Source of the DNA: Thiobacillus sp. UBA6918
GTDB taxonomy: Bacteria > Pseudomonadota > Gammaproteobacteria > Burkholderiales > Thiobacillaceae
DNA: 6,189 bases
NCBI GenBank assembly: GCA_002450925.1
Contig: DKAU01000038.1
Coordinates: forward strand, 11,233 to 17,421
Direction: 5' to 3'
Both the position numbers and the translations under genes were made by a program. Under the pieces are notes generated by a model, which saw nothing but the letters and a program-made list of their open reading frames with translations, was not told the DNA's origin and did not search any database. Below, in pieces: positions 5,000-6,189 of the stretch (positions within the stretch are counted from its first letter, which is position 1; each line of letters begins with the position of its first letter).

Positions 5000-6189
5000 A
5001 TGATGAATCGTCGCGAATTCCTGCAAGTGCTGGCTGTAGCTGCCGCTTCCGGTATGGCAATCGACAGCAAGAAAGCCTTGGCAGGCGATATGGACATGTA
5101 CAATCTGCCACGCTTCGGCAATGTGTCACTGATGCATATGACCGACTGCCATGCGCAGTTGCTGCCCATCTACTTCCGCGAACCAAATGTCAACATTGGC
5201 ATTGGCGCAGCCACAGGCAAGGTTCCCCATCTGGTGGGCGAGCATCTGCTCAAGTATTTCAAGATCAAGCCCGGCACTCGCGAGGCCCACGCCTTTACCT
5301 ATATTGACTTCGTACAGGCCGCCAGAACCTACGGCAAGGTTGGTGGTTTTGCCCACCTGAAAACCCTGGTCGATAAAGTTCGCGGTTCTCGCCCCGGTTC
5401 TCTCTTGCTGGACGGCGGCGACACCTGGCAAGGCTCAGCCACTGCACTGTGGACCAATGCTCAGGACATGGTCGATGCCTGTATTGCCTTGGGCGTAAAC
5501 GTAATGGCCCCCCACTGGGAAATGACCTATGGCGCCGAGCGCGTTCAGGAAATCGTCAACAACGATTTCAAGAAAGCCGGTATTGAGTTTGTTGCTCAAA
5601 ACGTTGTCACCAATGATTTCGGCGATCAGGTGTTCAAGCCCTACGCCTTCAGATCCATCAACGGCATCCCTGTCGCAATCATTGGCCAGGCCTTCCCTTA
5701 TACCCCCATTGCCAACCCGCGCCATATGGTGCCGGACTGGAGCTTCGGCATCCGGGACGACAACATGCAGAAATGGGTCAATGATGCCCGCTCCAAGGGC
5801 GCTCAGGTCGTGGTGGTGCTCTCTCACAACGGCATGGACGTGGACGTCAAGATGGCCTCGCGGGTTACCGGCATCGATGCCATTTTCGGCGGCCATACCC
5901 ACGATGGCGTGCCCCAGCCCATTCAGGTCAAGAATGCCAAGGGCACCACGCTCGTTACCAACGCAGGATCCAATGGCAAGTTCCTGGGCGTCATGGACTT
6001 CGACGTCAGGAGCGGAAAAGTCGTCGGCTGGAAATACAATCTGCTTCCGGTATTCTCCAACCTGCTGCCCGAAGACCCCAAGATGGCTGCACTCATCAAG
6101 AAGATTCGCGGCCCGTTCGAAAGCAAGCTCAACGAGAAGCTGGCGGTTACCGAGGACTTCCTTTATCGCCGCGGCAACTTCAACGGCAC
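5000..6189 (+). CDS. soxB: SoxB, di-metal sulfate thiol esterase (C-terminus cut by window edge)
   Basis: Periplasmic hydrolase that removes the terminal sulfone of SoxY-bound S-thiosulfonate as sulfate, using a di-manganese centre. 396 codons are visible, and the frame is open at the right edge. The N-terminus has a twin-arginine signal N-R-R-E-F-L-Q (3-9) with probable cleavage after ALA28. The calcineurin-like phosphoesterase (5'-nucleotidase family) domain follows: H-M-T-D-C-H (46-51), L-D-G-G-D-T-W-Q-G-S (137-146), the SoxB-type P-H-W-E (171-174), L-S-H-N-G (274-278) and G-G-H-T-H-D (297-302), which together supply the Asp and His metal ligands. From about 355 the sequence passes into the linker, with R-R-G-N-F-N-G at 390-396 leading to the missing C-terminal substrate domain. 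It follows soxA but is separated by a terminator and 148 nt. Confidence 0.96.
   Translation, partial: MMNRREFLQVLAVAAASGMAIDSKKALAGDMDMYNLPRFGNVSLMHMTDCHAQLLPIYFREPNVNIGIGAATGKVPHLVGEHLLKYFKIKPGTREAHAFTYIDFVQAARTYGKVGGFAHLKTLVDKVRGSRPGSLLLDGGDTWQGSATALWTNAQDMVDACIALGVNVMAPHWEMTYGAERVQEIVNNDFKKAGIEFVAQNVVTNDFGDQVFKPYAFRSINGIPVAIIGQAFPYTPIANPRHMVPDWSFGIRDDNMQKWVNDARSKGAQVVVVLSHNGMDVDVKMASRVTGIDAIFGGHTHDGVPQPIQVKNAKGTTLVTNAGSNGKFLGVMDFDVRSGKVVGWKYNLLPVFSNLLPEDPKMAALIKKIRGPFESKLNEKLAVTEDFLYRRGNFNG

Noticed and set aside
1..6189. CRISPR arrays, tRNA or rRNA genes, insertion sequences, attachment sites
   Set aside because: No regularly spaced repeats, RNA-gene features, transposase fragments or terminal inverted repeats were seen on either strand.

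Overview
The window is the chromosome of a sulfur-oxidising proteobacterium. It carries the first five genes of a thiosulfate-oxidising Sox locus in the order soxX-soxY-soxZ-soxA-soxB, all on the + strand. SoxB runs off the right edge. Base composition, the MoaC and M48 protease neighbours and the character of the Sox proteins fit a chemolithotrophic betaproteobacterium (Gallionellales, Sulfuricella or Thiobacillus type). That placement is inference, because no phylogeny could be run.

Left part (1-1067, - strand): moaC, for molybdenum cofactor synthesis, is followed 50 nt downstream by the N-terminal 163 residues of an unrecognised exported protein that runs off the left edge. It may be a degenerate alpha/beta-hydrolase-like protein. 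The two are probably co-transcribed. moaC is divergent from a BepA/YfgC-type periplasmic M48 metalloprotease (1068-2495, + strand), and only 48 nt separate their start codons.

Right part (2496-6189, + strand): a 204-nt intergenic region holds the best candidate sox promoter, which lies inside a perfect 8-bp dyad. soxX, soxY and soxZ follow with strong ribosome binding sites and short gaps. At the end of soxZ sits a near-consensus sigma70-type promoter (CTGACA, 18 nt, TATAAT). A few bases after its predicted start point is an 11-bp hairpin with a short T run. soxA follows, then a clear intrinsic terminator, then a weaker promoter candidate for soxB. The locus therefore looks like three expression units (XYZ, A, B) joined by readthrough rather than one uniform operon.

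How the genes work together: SoxY and SoxZ form the carrier complex, with substrate bound to the SoxY C-terminal GGCGG cysteine. SoxAX, the c-type cytochrome complex, oxidatively couples thiosulfate to that cysteine. SoxB, a di-metal hydrolase, releases the terminal sulfone as sulfate. SoxX and SoxA have Sec signals; SoxY and SoxB have twin-arginine signals; SoxZ has none and probably travels with SoxY. SoxCD is not in view, so complete oxidation cannot be told from sulfur-globule formation. The proteins belong to known families. The least expected features are the promoter and hairpin arrangement at soxZ/soxA and the truncated, unidentified exported protein.
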